Positions 52,897 through 62,199 of a DNA stretch of 64,000 nt are shown piece after piece (positions within the stretch are counted from its first letter, which is position 1; each line of letters begins with the position of its first letter). The position numbers and the translations under genes are program-made. The notes under the pieces are model-generated. The model made no database searches. It had not been told where the DNA came from and saw nothing but the letters and a program-made list of their open reading frames with translations. Origin of the DNA: Alkalihalophilus pseudofirmus OF4 (GTDB taxonomy: Bacteria; Bacillota; Bacilli; Bacillales; Bacillaceae_D); assembly GCF_000005825.2 (NCBI RefSeq), contig NC_013793.1:41030-105029 (forward strand). Direction: 5' to 3'.

Positions 52897-53316
52897 TTGA
52901 GTACTAATCGTATTTTTCTATCTTTATTTGCGGGATCTATTATTATATGGGTTTTATATCTTTTCTCTTACAATATTTTCAATATATTATTCTTTTCTTT
53001 CAGCACCATTATCTTAATTAGCTCTATTATCGTAGGTGGAATTTTAGAAAGATTAGAACAGAAGTACAGCCAAAAGATATACCTTTTGTATTCGATGATT
53101 ATATACATAGTATTTTTATTGTTGCTTTATTTACTTTTTCTTATTGAGTTAAATGTACTGTTATTTGTTTTATTTGGAGCGTTACTAAGCTTGGTAGACT
53201 TTATAATTGTAAAACTTCTAAAAAGAGACTCTCTCAAAGTTATTAAAGTAAGAGTAATTTTAATTGTACCTTTGCTGATTTATGCATTTGGGTTTATGGT
53301 TACTCTTTTTTTATAA
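52897..53316 (+). CDS. Small four-helix membrane protein
   Basis: A 139-residue, very hydrophobic protein with a TTG start after TTTGGAGATG. Four membrane segments are visible at about 7-25, 28-48, 60-92 (possibly two) and 118-138, with KLLKRDSLK as a cytoplasmic loop. No family is known. It lies 23 bp before a secreted-protein gene, so it could be its partner, for example in export, immunity or anchoring. Confidence 0.65.
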   Translation: MSTNRIFLSLFAGSIIIWVLYLFSYNIFNILFFSFSTIILISSIIVGGILERLEQKYSQKIYLLYSMIIYIVFLLLLYLLFLIELNVLLFVLFGALLSLVDFIIVKLLKRDSLKVIKVRVILIVPLLIYAFGFMVTLFL

Positions 53317-53339
53317 AAATTAAAAGTGGAGGTTGTTAA

Positions 53340-54548
53340 ATGAGAAGGTTGTTGAGTTTGTCTAAGTTTTGTTTATTTGTTTTAATCTTTTTCTTAGTAA
53401 GTACAAATGGTGTATTAGCTACAAACGAAGTGAAATTTAATTTAGAAAAGATGGAATTAAATTATGGAGAAGATAGATTTGAGATTTTTTATCATGAAGA
53501 TAATTTTGATAAACTAGAGTTGGTTCTTAATGATAAAAAAATAGATTTCAATGATAATGAGATATCATTAGATGGTCTTGACGAGTTGGATGAGTATCCT
53601 GTTTTTGAAGTTGTAATAAACGGGTATAAAAATAATATTGTAGCTGACCAACTAACAGCTAGTATCATCTTAGTTCCTGATAATGATAGCTTTACAACAT
53701 CTCACATTCAATCATTAGATGCTATGAAAATTTTTTGGTATGAACATAAAGACGCTATAGATTTTCATGTGAGCATAAATGAGAATCAAGTAGCAACAAC
53801 TGACGAAAATAGTTATTTTATCCCAAAGTCTGAGAGTGTTGATAGCTATTCAGTACAAGCAAACATTGATACAGAATTGGATGTCGAGGGTGGAGATGGT
53901 GGAGAAACCATTATATTTCACACACCTATCGATCATAGGAGCTCTTTATTATCTGTTACCACACAAAGCGGTTCTACTAATTCTCGTTTAAGAGTCCGTT
54001 CAATTCTATTAGCTAATAATGGGAGCCCGAGTATAAATCAAGGGTATGTTAAATCTCCTGTTGACTCACGCTGGTTTTCAACGGATAAAACTACAAGTAT
54101 TACAGCAAACTCTGGAACTTCTCGATTACAGCACGATGTACTAGTAACATGGAGTATGTCAGGCTTACCGACTTTATCTCAAAGTAGATCGGTGGGGAGA
54201 ACTTACAGATACTCTTACTCAAATGGAGTATACACGCTCCAAGATAGTCGTATAGCCTCAACAGGTGGGATGGGGTACAATACAATCTCTCGTACTAACA
54301 ACCATGCAGCATTTAATATGTATGGAGATGTGGGTAATCCATATGCAATTACTACAAGTATTAAATACAGTCTAAGAGCAGATATATACAGAAATAATTC
54401 AACATCTTTAAGAGGAAGCCACACCTTATTCCCATCTTTCGGAATATACAGAAATAATAACTCTGTAGGATTTAGTAGGTTATATACTTACAATCAGGGT
54501 ACTCGACCGATCACAGATATTACTAGACAAACTTCTTTTAGTCGTTAA
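53340..54548 (+). CDS. Large secreted beta-rich protein
   Basis: A 402-residue exported protein: signal MRRLLSLSKFCLFVLIFFLV with cleavage near VLA. GTGGAGG lies before the ATG. Residues 30-190 are acidic and alternate strand patterns (VKFNLEKMELNYGEDRFEIF). Residues 195-400 are Ser/Thr/Arg/Tyr-rich (RTNNHAAFNMYGDVGNPYAI, SLRADIYRNN), typical of extracellular beta domains. It resembles 1335, 17025 and 46006 in composition, but no clear alignment was made. No cell-wall anchor is visible. It is the second gene of an operon with 52897. Confidence 0.72.
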   Translation: MRRLLSLSKFCLFVLIFFLVSTNGVLATNEVKFNLEKMELNYGEDRFEIFYHEDNFDKLELVLNDKKIDFNDNEISLDGLDELDEYPVFEVVINGYKNNIVADQLTASIILVPDNDSFTTSHIQSLDAMKIFWYEHKDAIDFHVSINENQVATTDENSYFIPKSESVDSYSVQANIDTELDVEGGDGGETIIFHTPIDHRSSLLSVTTQSGSTNSRLRVRSILLANNGSPSINQGYVKSPVDSRWFSTDKTTSITANSGTSRLQHDVLVTWSMSGLPTLSQSRSVGRTYRYSYSNGVYTLQDSRIASTGGMGYNTISRTNNHAAFNMYGDVGNPYAITTSIKYSLRADIYRNNSTSLRGSHTLFPSFGIYRNNNSVGFSRLYTYNQGTRPITDITRQTSFSR

Positions 54549-54575
54549 TTAATATCATTATAGAACAGAGCAAAG

Positions 54576-54622
54576 AAAAAACGATAAACCTGTTTAACCT
54601 GACGGGCTTTATCGTTTTTTCT
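54576..54622. terminator. Hairpin terminator
   Basis: AAAAAACGATAAA and TTTATCGTTTTTT form a 13-bp stem around a 20-base loop. Confidence 0.8.
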
Positions 54623-54714
54623 ATTTAACTTAGTTTATTTGTATTTGAACGTGTATGTAATACCCTTCTTATCTTCTGTTTGTTAAAAAAGAGAGCACCA
54701 GCTTACTTTCTTTT

Positions 54715-55070
54715 TTATTTAAAATAATGAATTGCGTAGTTTCAAGTTGTTAGTGGCATTCGTAAAATGTAGGTTTCGGCAATCGTAATTATGCAAAAAC
54801 TAATGTATACCCTCAGCTTTACATGGAGAGGCGGGTATGATAGGCTCGTATGCCTCGTAAAGTCTAAGGCTTGTTCCTTTACGGAAAATTATGCCCGTAG
54901 AGGCTCAATGTCAAGCATTCAAGGTCTGAAAGATTATACAGTAATATGAATATACCCCACTGCCGTTTTATACATTGAAGGATTGCCAAATACATAAAAT
55001 ATGCGCAAAAAACCACCATAAATGACACGCCACGCCTCTAGGGGCGTGGATTATTGTTCGAAAAGGGTAT
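54715..55070. mobile_element. IS200/IS605-like 3' end remnant (copy 2)
   Basis: It contains the same segments as copy 1 at 52530-52700. It also has a GAGGCGGG...TATGCCTCG stretch resembling the 3' end of tnpB genes and a terminal hairpin CCACGCCTCTAGGGGCGTGG at 55030-55049 followed by ATTATTGTTCG. Such a hairpin near the right end is the mark of IS605-type elements. No transposase frame survives. The assignment is tentative. Confidence 0.5.
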
Positions 55071-55166
55071 ACCCTAGTTGAACATTAGAAAAGTTGCATG
55101 CTACAATAGGTTTGATTGTTCATTTTGGGTTGTTCAGTAACTTCATATTTGAAATGAGGAAAAGAA

Positions 55167-55778
55167 ATGACGTATATAGGGTATGCCAGAGTAAGTTCTG
55201 AGGGTCAAAACATGGCTCGACAGATTAAAGAATTAGAGGAATTTGGTTGTGAAATCATCTATCAGGATACGAAATCAGGAAAAGATTTTGATCGTGAAGG
55301 TTTCCAGAAGATGAAACGGAAGATTCGAGAGAAAGATGTGTTGGTGGTTCATGATCTTTCTCGGTTGGGGCGCAATGCCAAAGAAATTAAGAAAGAGTGG
55401 GAAGAAATTCGCGAGGAAGGAGCGGACATTGTCGTTCGTAATATGCCCATTCTTGATACGAGGAATGAAGGACAGATACCAGGTGTTGGTGAGTTAATTT
55501 CTAATTTAGTTTTAACGCTGCTAAGTTGGATGGTGGAAGAAGAACGAAACCGTATTCGCACAGCACAGCGTGAAGGAATTGAGATAGCAAAAGAACAAGG
55601 GAAATATACAGGACGTAAAGTTCGTTATCATGAAGGAGCGAAAGGAGCAGATAAACTGGTTTATGACCAAATTGTTAAGATGTTATCAATTGGTCATTCT
55701 GTTATGGAGGTACATAGGAAAACAGAGGTTTCTCGTAATACAATTTATAAGATTAAAAGGACTTTAGAGAAGGGATAA
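55167..55778 (+). CDS. Serine recombinase (resolvase/invertase)
   Basis: A 203-residue enzyme, TYIGYARVSSEGQNMARQIK, with the catalytic Ser in ARVSS. LVVHDLSRLGRNAKEIKKEW and LTLLSWMVEEERNRIRTAQR mark the catalytic core and long dimer helix, and a C-terminal helix-turn-helix is around HSVMEVHRKTEVSRNTIYKI. It is of the Bin3/plasmid-resolvase type, different from tnpR. It is intact. A 53-residue membrane peptide gene and a hairpin follow. The last 95 codons, the peptide gene and the hairpin are duplicated at 61516-62148. Confidence 0.9.
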   Translation: MTYIGYARVSSEGQNMARQIKELEEFGCEIIYQDTKSGKDFDREGFQKMKRKIREKDVLVVHDLSRLGRNAKEIKKEWEEIREEGADIVVRNMPILDTRNEGQIPGVGELISNLVLTLLSWMVEEERNRIRTAQREGIEIAKEQGKYTGRKVRYHEGAKGADKLVYDQIVKMLSIGHSVMEVHRKTEVSRNTIYKIKRTLEKG

Positions 55779-55886
55779 GTACAAATATAATGTAAATGTC
55801 CAGTTGGTACGGAAATCAAATCCTTTAAATGATAAAATTTACAAATGATGGTTGTGGTTTATCGTTATAAAGAAGGAGGTACTTAC

Positions 55887-56048
55887 ATGGATGCGTTTAT
55901 TTATCAATTCTTAGCTATACTATTTCCTATTTCTATCATTTTTTTAGTGGTCTGGATTATAAGTACATCCATAAGGAAGAGTAAACAATTAAAACGTATT
56001 GAACAAAAGCTAAGTCACATCGTAAAAAATAAAACGAAAGAACATTAG
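55887..56048 (+). CDS. 53-residue single-helix membrane peptide
   Basis: ATG 55887 has AAGAAGGAGG eight bases upstream; a longer frame from 55845 reads through that site. The product MDAFIYQFLAILFPISIIFL has one membrane helix, then a basic tail KKSKQLKRIEQKLSHI-like (RKSKQLKRIEQKL) ending KTKEH. A close paralogue lies at 61890-62051, and in both places it follows a serine recombinase of the same type. A conserved linkage implies function, perhaps a membrane toxin or an anchor, but none is known. Confidence 0.72.
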   Translation: MDAFIYQFLAILFPISIIFLVVWIISTSIRKSKQLKRIEQKLSHIVKNKTKEH

Positions 56049-56061
56049 TATTGCCAACTTA

Positions 56062-56098
56062 AAAAAGCTAAGGAGCGTCTAGATTCTCCTTAGCTTTA
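56062..56098. terminator. Hairpin terminator
   Basis: AAAGCTAAGGAG and CTCCTTAGCTTT pair around CGTCTAGATT. A close copy is at 62118-62148. Confidence 0.85.
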
Positions 56099-56151
56099 AG
56101 TGTATTCCTATTGAAGATATAGGTTCATTGCTCACTTATAAAAACTGTGTC

Positions 56152-57180
56152 TTATCGTAACTCGTTATCCAAAGGTATAATGACTTCATCTAACGTCTTT
56201 CTCCACTGACGTTTCATCTCAGGTAAATACTTAAATGAGATGGCATCTGGGTGAAGAGCTTTATATTTGTCAAATTGCTTGCTGTTATAAATACCTCCGA
56301 TATTTGGCAAAGGGTCTGCTCCTATTACGTATTGTATGGCAGACGAATGTAACTCTCCTTCTTCTACAAACCAAGTATTTGCAAATTCTTTAATGGCTTT
56401 GTTGTAGGCTTCTTTGAAGAATTGTCGTTTCACTACAAAAATATCTTCTTCTGTACCGATTTCTTTCTTATCCATAGCATTTAAAATGGAACGGTACACG
56501 TCTTTAACCATTTCTGACTTCTTTAATTTTTGAAGTGCTTTTTCAATTTCTTCGCGGATATTCTTATTATTGGCTGAGTATGTTCCCAAAAGTTGGTCAA
56601 TATAAGTGGAGTCAATATCATAGATCTTGATTGTATTTTCTCCATAAAACTCAATATCCGAGAAATCCGGTTCAGGTCCTTCTTGCGGTTCTTCTTCGAC
56701 TAATGAGCCTTTAACCGTATTGTATACTCCAATGTATTCTTCCAATACCTTGACCTGCTCTTGAAGTGCTTTTGATTTCTCTATTTCATCGTTGTAATCA
56801 TCATAGGTCACTAAAGCTTGATAGCTATTGTTTAATTCCTGAAAGACTTTTACAAATTCGATTCGAGTCTCTAAAGATGAATGCTCGTTAATATCAGCGG
56901 GGTTAGGCACAGCTTTTTTCAAAGATTTATGGGCCTTTTTGAAACGTTTTTTTGATTCCTCATAAGTTGGATAAACAAGTGTAGATTCCTCTTGTTCTTC
57001 AGAATATAACTTTGTGGCATCCTTAACATGCTTTTCCATTGTCCAAGGTTTTCTGTATGTTACAATCAACCCTTTGGTCTTTCCGGGGTAGGTCCGATTG
57101 GTTCGAGAAAAAGCTTGGATTAGGTTAGCATACGTTAAGTTAGTTACGCTCAATTCAACCCCCAAGATAGAACAACCCAC
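56152..57180 (-). pseudogene. C-terminal third of type I restriction HsdR
   Basis: About 330 codons are homologous to HsdR. The helicase motif VI (YANLIQAFSRTNRTY) near the start is followed by the KGLIVTYRKPWTME strand. The long helical C-terminal domain, which contacts the methylase (FVKVFQELNNSYQALVTYDD, WRKTLDEVIIPL), comes next. The nuclease and Walker motifs are absent; homology begins only about residue 13. Upstream DNA belongs to a different, plus-strand gene remnant at 57211. No hsdM or hsdS is present. It is a relic of a restriction system. Confidence 0.85.
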
Positions 57181-57210
57181 TTATGCAATTCGTCATGCGT
57201 AAATAGCTCA

Positions 57211-57390
57211 TATTATGTAGAGTTAGCGCAACGTGTTTTATCTTCACTTTCATTTAACCCATCTAGTAACATTGATGGAAAATGGGGAAATACAACAAGA
57301 GGAGCTGTTATCGATTTTCAGAGAGCTGCAACACTTACTCAGGATGGATATGTAGGACCAGCTACGTGGAAAAAAATGGCCCATAAGTAG
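57211..57390 (+). pseudogene. Peptidoglycan-binding domain remnant
   Basis: Fifty-nine codons ending in TAG read YYVELAQRVLSSLSFNPSSN, IDGKWGNTTRGAVIDFQRAA and DGYVGPATWKKMAHK. This is a PG_binding_1 repeat, normally the C-terminal cell-wall anchor of lysozymes, amidases or NlpC/P60 enzymes. The catalytic part is missing and no start exists. The junction with the HsdR fragment lies at about 57180-57210. Confidence 0.7.
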
Positions 57391-57399
57391 TTTGGGATT

Positions 57400-57434
57400 T
57401 TAAGAACGACTTAGGGCTTCTAAGTCGTTCTTAA
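57400..57434. terminator. Hairpin terminator
   Basis: TTAAGAACGACTTAG and CTAAGTCGTTCTTAA pair perfectly around GGCTT, right after the wall-binding remnant. Confidence 0.85.
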
Positions 57435-57454
57435 TTATTAGCGAGGTGTGTATG

Positions 57455-58129
57455 ATGTATTTAAGTATAAATAAAGTTAGTAAAATAATTAAAAAAAATC
57501 AAATACTTAATCAGGTAGATTTTTCAGTAAAGAAAAATAGTATTTTTGGTATTATTGGTAATAATGGCGCTGGAAAAAGTACTTTATTAAAGATTATTGC
57601 TACAGTAACTCCTACTACTCAAGGAACTGTTACACTTGATGAAAAAAAAGTACTACAAGAGGATAAAAGTGTTCAACGTAGGATAAGTTATTTTATTGAT
57701 CATCTTCCTCCTGAAAATGATTTAACTGGGGAAGAATATGTCGTGATATATCTTACTTATAAGGGAATCAATGATATAAAAAGTATACTTAAAAGAGAAT
57801 GGCCATTTTCTATGGAAGCACATAGACATAAAAAAATAAAAACTTATTCTCAAGGGATGAAACAAAAGTTAGGGATTATAGCAGCTACCATTGGGCAGCA
57901 AGAATTAATAATATTAGATGAGCCACATAACTCTTTAGATCCGAGAAGTACTATTCAGCTTAGAGAATATTTAAAACAATTAATTAGTGGAGGCAGCACT
58001 ATAATATTAACAAGTCATACACTTACTGAAATAACCACAGTGTGTGACAATGTTTTAGTTCTAGAAAAAGGCAATATTAAAGGGATACTTCAAAACAACG
58101 AGTTGGAAAATCTAGAACAATTATTATAA
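57455..58129 (+). CDS. ABC transporter ATP-binding protein
   Basis: A 224-residue ATPase from ATG 57455; GCGAGGTGTG precedes it. Walker A IGNNGAGKSTLLKII, signature YSQGMKQKLGII, Walker B ELIILDEPHNSLDP and switch LTSHTLTEI are all intact. It is closest to the small ATPases of peptide or bacteriocin-immunity exporters (BcrA-type). The next gene encodes the permease, with 16 bp between. ABC-TPR groups of this kind often protect the producer or resist antimicrobial peptides. The substrate is unknown. Confidence 0.9.
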   Translation: MYLSINKVSKIIKKNQILNQVDFSVKKNSIFGIIGNNGAGKSTLLKIIATVTPTTQGTVTLDEKKVLQEDKSVQRRISYFIDHLPPENDLTGEEYVVIYLTYKGINDIKSILKREWPFSMEAHRHKKIKTYSQGMKQKLGIIAATIGQQELIILDEPHNSLDPRSTIQLREYLKQLISGGSTIILTSHTLTEITTVCDNVLVLEKGNIKGILQNNELENLEQLL

Positions 58130-58145
58130 AGGAAGGAGTAAACTT

Positions 58146-58914
58146 ATGAAAACCTTACTTAAAATAGAATATCTAAAATTTAAAAAAACCAAAATGTTTT
58201 ATAGATATAGCATAGTTGTCCTCATGTGTTTTTTTATTCCTGTAATTATGTCTCACAACTATAATATAGATCAAAATCCCCCTAATGTTATATCATGAAA
58301 TTTTGAACTTTAATACATATTTAACATTTCCTTTTTTGGCTATTCTTTACTATTCTGCTATTCTAAGTTCTGAATATACTAAAGGAACTATAAACTTTTT
58401 GGTTACTAGTGTTTATTCAAGAGAATCTATTTTTTTCGCGAAATTTATAATAAGTACAACAAGTTTCTCACTTATATTTATACCAGCTAATATCTTTTTA
58501 TTATTATATTTATACTTAATTCATGGTTCTGGGGTTATCTATTCCAATAGTGGTATCAATGGTACTTTTTATTATTGGTATGAATTTATCGGAATAATAA
58601 CTGTCACACAAGTCTTTTTGATAATTCATTTTATTGCGATTGGAGCAATAACTCTATTAATAAATTGTGCTATTCAAAATAGAATAAAGGTTATTTTATG
58701 CTCTTTCTCGGTTATTATTCTTTTTAAAATTGTTAAAGTACCCTCTTTTCTTGAAAATTATACATTTTTTAATGGGAATACTGTTACAACGGGCTTTATT
58801 GATTTTCAAAGAAGTTTCTTCACTAATTTACAAATAACATTTTCAACACTTGCTTTTATTTTATTATTTTGTCTTGTAGGTAACCTAGTGTTTAAAACTA
58901 AGAAAATTGTATAA
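58146..58914 (+). pseudogene. ABC-2 type permease, one frameshift
   Basis: ATG 58146 (GGAAGGAG before it) reads MKTLLKIEYLKFKKTKMFYR and a first membrane helix, then stops at 58298. The next frame carries on at once with MLYHEILNFNTYLTFPFLAI, ILSSEYTKGTINFLVTSVYS and four more helices to 58914. The shift is at or near the C-run CCCCC at about 58278. Together they make a normal permease of about 255 residues with six helices. It may be inactivated, or a run-length sequencing error may be present. Confidence 0.75.
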
Positions 58915-58925
58915 AGGGGAAAAAA

Positions 58926-60035
58926 ATGAGTAAAATTATTAAATATATTATGATTGTTGGAATTGCTGGACTGTTGTTTGCAGGTGCATTTTTGTCTAAT
59001 GAAAGAGGAAAAGAAACTATAATAACTAGTACTTCCAACAACGCAGTTGAGGAATATATTAATTCCAACCCAGAAGATGTTGATGCAAAAAAGGAACTTG
59101 CATTTCGATACTTAATACAACATAACTATTCAGAAGCTCTAAATTTATTAGAGGTAATTAGAGAATTGGATCCAGGTGATACAATACCGTTAAATCAAAT
59201 GGTAATAGCTAATATTGAGCTTGGTAACTATCAGGAAGCTATTGATTTATCAGGAGAACTTTTAAAGTTTAATAATTATAATCCTATTGCTTTAACTAAT
59301 GTGGCAGAAGCATATTTCATTATTGGAGAAGAAACTGAGTTTATAAATCATTTAGAACTTGCTTTTCAAGCAGCTGTATTAACTGAAGGTGAAGAAACAG
59401 TAATTAAATTCTATACCCTCATTAATCAGTTAAAAGAGGATTTTCTTGAATTGAAAAATCAGGGTAAAGACAGTGAGGCCTATCTACTACTTAGTAAATT
59501 TGATTCTTTCTCTAAAAGAACTCAAATCGCTGCTATTGATCGTGCTTATTCTAATAATATAAAGGAAGCAAATCCAAATGAATTGGCGAGAAAAGGAATC
59601 TTAGAAATAGCTACAGAGGAACCAGCGGATGCTATAGCTACTTTTAACCAACTGATAACTAATTTCCCTAATTATAATTATGGTTATTACCTTCTAGGAG
59701 ATTTATATTATAGAATTTCAAATTTCGAGGGTTTATCACAACTATTAACTCTTACGCCAACTAACTCAAATGTATCCGATTTTATTGATTTTTTGTTAGA
59801 TTATAAAGATAATCCCGAAGTTGACCATCTAGAAACAATTGAGTTAATTTTTGAACAAGAGGAAAACCAACCAAAACAAATACTATCGCATTATGCAATG
59901 TTGATTGCAGAGAAAACAGGAAATGCTAAAAAACAAAAAGAATATTTCGATATTTATAACAGTGGATATGATGATGATTACATTTATAGTATTAACAGAG
60001 CTAGAGTGTGGTTAGATACTGAAGATAATAACTAA
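58926..60035 (+). CDS. Membrane-anchored TPR protein
   Basis: A 369-residue protein, last of the ABC operon (12-bp gap, AAAGGGG site). One N-terminal membrane helix (YIMIVGIAGLLFAGAFL) is followed by TPR-type helix pairs: VDAKKELAFRYLIQHNYSEA, IPLNQMVIANIELGNYQEAI and ALTNVAEAYFIIGEE. Later comes YGYYLLGDLYYRISNFEG, then an acidic end. The TPR part faces outside or inside depending on topology; the positive N-terminus suggests that it is outside. It probably binds the transported peptide or a partner protein. No lipobox is seen. Confidence 0.75.
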   Translation: MSKIIKYIMIVGIAGLLFAGAFLSNERGKETIITSTSNNAVEEYINSNPEDVDAKKELAFRYLIQHNYSEALNLLEVIRELDPGDTIPLNQMVIANIELGNYQEAIDLSGELLKFNNYNPIALTNVAEAYFIIGEETEFINHLELAFQAAVLTEGEETVIKFYTLINQLKEDFLELKNQGKDSEAYLLLSKFDSFSKRTQIAAIDRAYSNNIKEANPNELARKGILEIATEEPADAIATFNQLITNFPNYNYGYYLLGDLYYRISNFEGLSQLLTLTPTNSNVSDFIDFLLDYKDNPEVDHLETIELIFEQEENQPKQILSHYAMLIAEKTGNAKKQKEYFDIYNSGYDDDYIYSINRARVWLDTEDNN

Positions 60036-60119
60036 GGGGTCGAGGAATGACTTTTAAATGTTCTCGCATTAGCTGCTCTATAATATGAACTCTTCTTTTT
60101 TATTCATTTTCTATTTGAA

Positions 60120-60365
60120 GAGCGATAATCCGCAAGTGTATATTTACCATACTCCTAATACTGAACGAGCAATAGAGGCTCATGACAGACAGTTTAAAAA
60201 TGCTATTTGATATCCATAGAGATTCAATTTCAAGGTTAGCTACGACAACAACAATTAATAGATTATGAAGAAAATTTAAAACTCGCAGAATTAATTCACA
60301 ACCAGTTAGAGGAGAAATACCAAGGTTTATCTAGAGGGGTTTTAACTAAAGAACCTGCAGAGTGA
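60120..60365 (+). pseudogene. SpoIIP-like amidase remnant
   Basis: Fragments in different frames read QVYIYHTPNTERAIE, LKMLFDIHRDSISRLAT-like and NLKLAELIHNQLEEKYQGLS with RGVLTKEP. DIHRD, the Thr-rich strand and LxxxIHxxLxxxYxGLSRG are the order in SpoIIP and related N-acetylmuramoyl-L-alanine amidases. The gene is broken by several stops and shifts. Confidence 0.6.
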
Positions 60366-60442
60366 AAAACATTCAACAATAACCTTTTCAAAAACCAGCT
60401 ACTTTATCTCCAATTAAATCCCTAGAATTAAGGAACTAAATA

Positions 60443-60710
60443 ATGTTAAAGAAATTAGGCTTAGAGTATTTAGATTAATATTTGATTCATTGGCCGGGTG
60501 AAGGGAAATATTAGGATCTTGGAGAGCGTTAGAAACTCTTTATAAAGAAGGCCAAGTAAAAGCAGTTGGGGTAACTAATTTCAAGTTCATCATTTGGAAG
60601 ACTTAATAAAGGATGCTGAAATTAAGCCGATGGTCAATCAAGTAGAATACCATCCGCGATTAATTCAAAATAAGCTACAAGCATTTTATCATTCCAATGA
60701 TATTTAGCTT
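60443..60710 (+). pseudogene. Aldo/keto reductase remnant
   Basis: KKLGLEYLD, YLIHWPG, SWRALETLYKEGQVKAVGVT, then DAEIKPMVNQVEYHPRL are successive parts of an aldo/keto reductase. The order is that of the YvgN type, with stops between them. The YLIHWPG and VNQVEYHP motifs are diagnostic. The N-terminal third and the C-terminal NADPH site are missing. Confidence 0.75.
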
Positions 60711-60911
60711 GAAGCATCGACACGAACTCCGAGTTCATAGAGTATAGAAATGAGTGTTTCCTTCTATACATTTTACTATGATGGTTGATTTTAAATTGAT
60801 TTCTGTTCCTTTAATTATGTAAATACCCCTCCCAAAGAGGGCAATAGTTAAGTCATAGGGGTAGAGAATAGTATGTAGAGGACGACTAATCAGGGCTAGA
60901 AGGGCTTTAGT

Positions 60912-60942
60912 GGACAATTGCATTGTGCAATTGTCCTTTTTA
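60912..60942 (+). terminator. Hairpin terminator
   Basis: GGACAATTGCA and TGCAATTGTCC pair around TTG and are followed by TTTTT on the plus strand. Confidence 0.8.
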
Positions 60943-61069
60943 ACTGAGCCACTAATGCCTAGTGACTCATGTGGAGTATATCTAACGACCGATAGTTAAT
61001 TCTAGCAGTATGACCATGTCGTTTGTGCTAGTTTTGTCTAATTCTTTAATGTTCATACGTAGAGATGTA

Positions 61070-61466
61070 GCAAATAGAAATCGAACCAGGTACAGAATTA
61101 GATGGGGAGTTAATCGTTACCGATGAACAAGGTAAACAGGATTTTGAAGCTGAAGCCATGATGCAACGATTTTAAAGGAGTAATCATGGTCAGCAGGCAC
61201 AGTATATTGTTTTTGATGTCTTACCATTCAACAATAAGAGCACTACCAAAATCCCTCAGATACAACGCAAGAAGCCGCTTACAAGCATAGTGGGGCTAGA
61301 TAGCTCTTTGTTTACTCAAATTAAGAACATTATCGGAGAGGGAAATGAACTATACAGCTTCATAAAAGGTCAGGAATTAGAAGGAATTGTCCGGAATAAA
61401 CAGCACTCAGTTTATAAGATTGGAAGGCACAGTACTTCCTGTTTAAAGATGATTAATTATCAATGA
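61070..61466 (+). pseudogene. ATP-dependent DNA ligase remnant
   Basis: Fragments EIEPGTELDGELIVTDEQGK, GQQAQYIVFDVL and then, later, FIKGQELEGIVRNKQHSVYK with a closing CLKMINYQ follow the adenylation domain of LigB/LigD-type ligases. ELDGE is motif III and EGIV motif IV. Internal deletions, stops and shifts make it a relic. Confidence 0.7.
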
Positions 61467-61515
61467 CTTCTTTAAAGCCTTGAGCAATAACTATGGAGTG
61501 CTGTTCTTTTAACTG

Positions 61516-61809
61516 GGTGAGTTGATTTCTAATTTAGTCTTAACCCTGCTAAGTTGGATGGTGGAAGAAGAACGCAACCGTATTCGAACAGCTCAGCGTG
61601 AAGGGATTGAGATAGCAAAAGAACAAGGGAAATATACAGGTCGTAAAGTTCGTTACCATGCAGAGGCGAAAGGGGCAGATAAATTGGTTTATGACAAAAT
61701 CGTCAAGATGTTATCTATTGGACACTCTGTAATGAATATACATAGGGAGACAGATGTTTCTCGTAATACGATCTATAAGATAAAACGTGAGGTAAAGAAA
61801 AAAGAGTAG
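61516..61809 (+). pseudogene. Duplicated 3' half of serine recombinase
   Basis: From GGTGAGTTGATTTC on, the sequence copies 55490-55778 with point changes. It encodes LTLLSWMVEEERNRIRTAQR to the final helix-turn-helix (RETDVSRNTIYKIK). The catalytic serine half is absent, so it cannot recombine DNA, though it could make a 95-residue DNA-binding fragment. The paralogous membrane peptide follows. Confidence 0.85.
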
Positions 61810-61889
61810 ATTACTATTTCTTCATAGCTTCGTAGTGGTAAAATTTGTATATGGTTCATTATTAAATACGGAAGGAAGGAGGAACTAGT

Positions 61890-62051
61890 GTGGAATCTTT
61901 AATTTATCAAGTCATAGCAATATTATTTCCAATCTCTCTCTTATTTCTAATAGCTTGGTTTATAAGTACCTCTCTAAAGAAAAGTAAACAATTAAAATCT
62001 ATCGAGAAAAAGCTGAGTCGAATGGTAAAGAGTGAAACCAAAGAACATTAA
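61890..62051 (+). CDS. 53-residue membrane peptide, second copy
   Basis: A GTG start follows GGAAGGAGGA by about six bases. ESLIYQVIAILFPISLLFLI is the membrane helix and KKSKQLKSIEKKLSRMVKSE the basic tail, ending TKEH. It matches the peptide at 55887 over its full length at more than half of the positions. Many changes keep amino-acid character, so selection has acted since duplication. Confidence 0.75.
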   Translation: MESLIYQVIAILFPISLLFLIAWFISTSLKKSKQLKSIEKKLSRMVKSETKEH

Positions 62052-62117
62052 GATTGAAAGTTCTTAAAAACGATTTGATAAAATTAAAAACAAAGACAAA
62101 TTGGATTTTCCCATATA

Positions 62118-62148
62118 AAAAGCTAAGGAGTATAGGAGCTCCTTAGCT
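62118..62148. terminator. Hairpin terminator
   Basis: AGCTAAGGAG and CTCCTTAGCT pair around TATAGGAG; a copy of the hairpin at 56062-56098. Confidence 0.75.
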
Positions 62149-62199
62149 ATAGGGTAGGTATATCTATGACATTTATAGATATGAATTAAGCGTTTACTC

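Noticed and set aside
60735..60923. 62-residue ORF on the minus strand
   Set aside because: It spans a plus-strand terminator and has no family pattern; probably chance.
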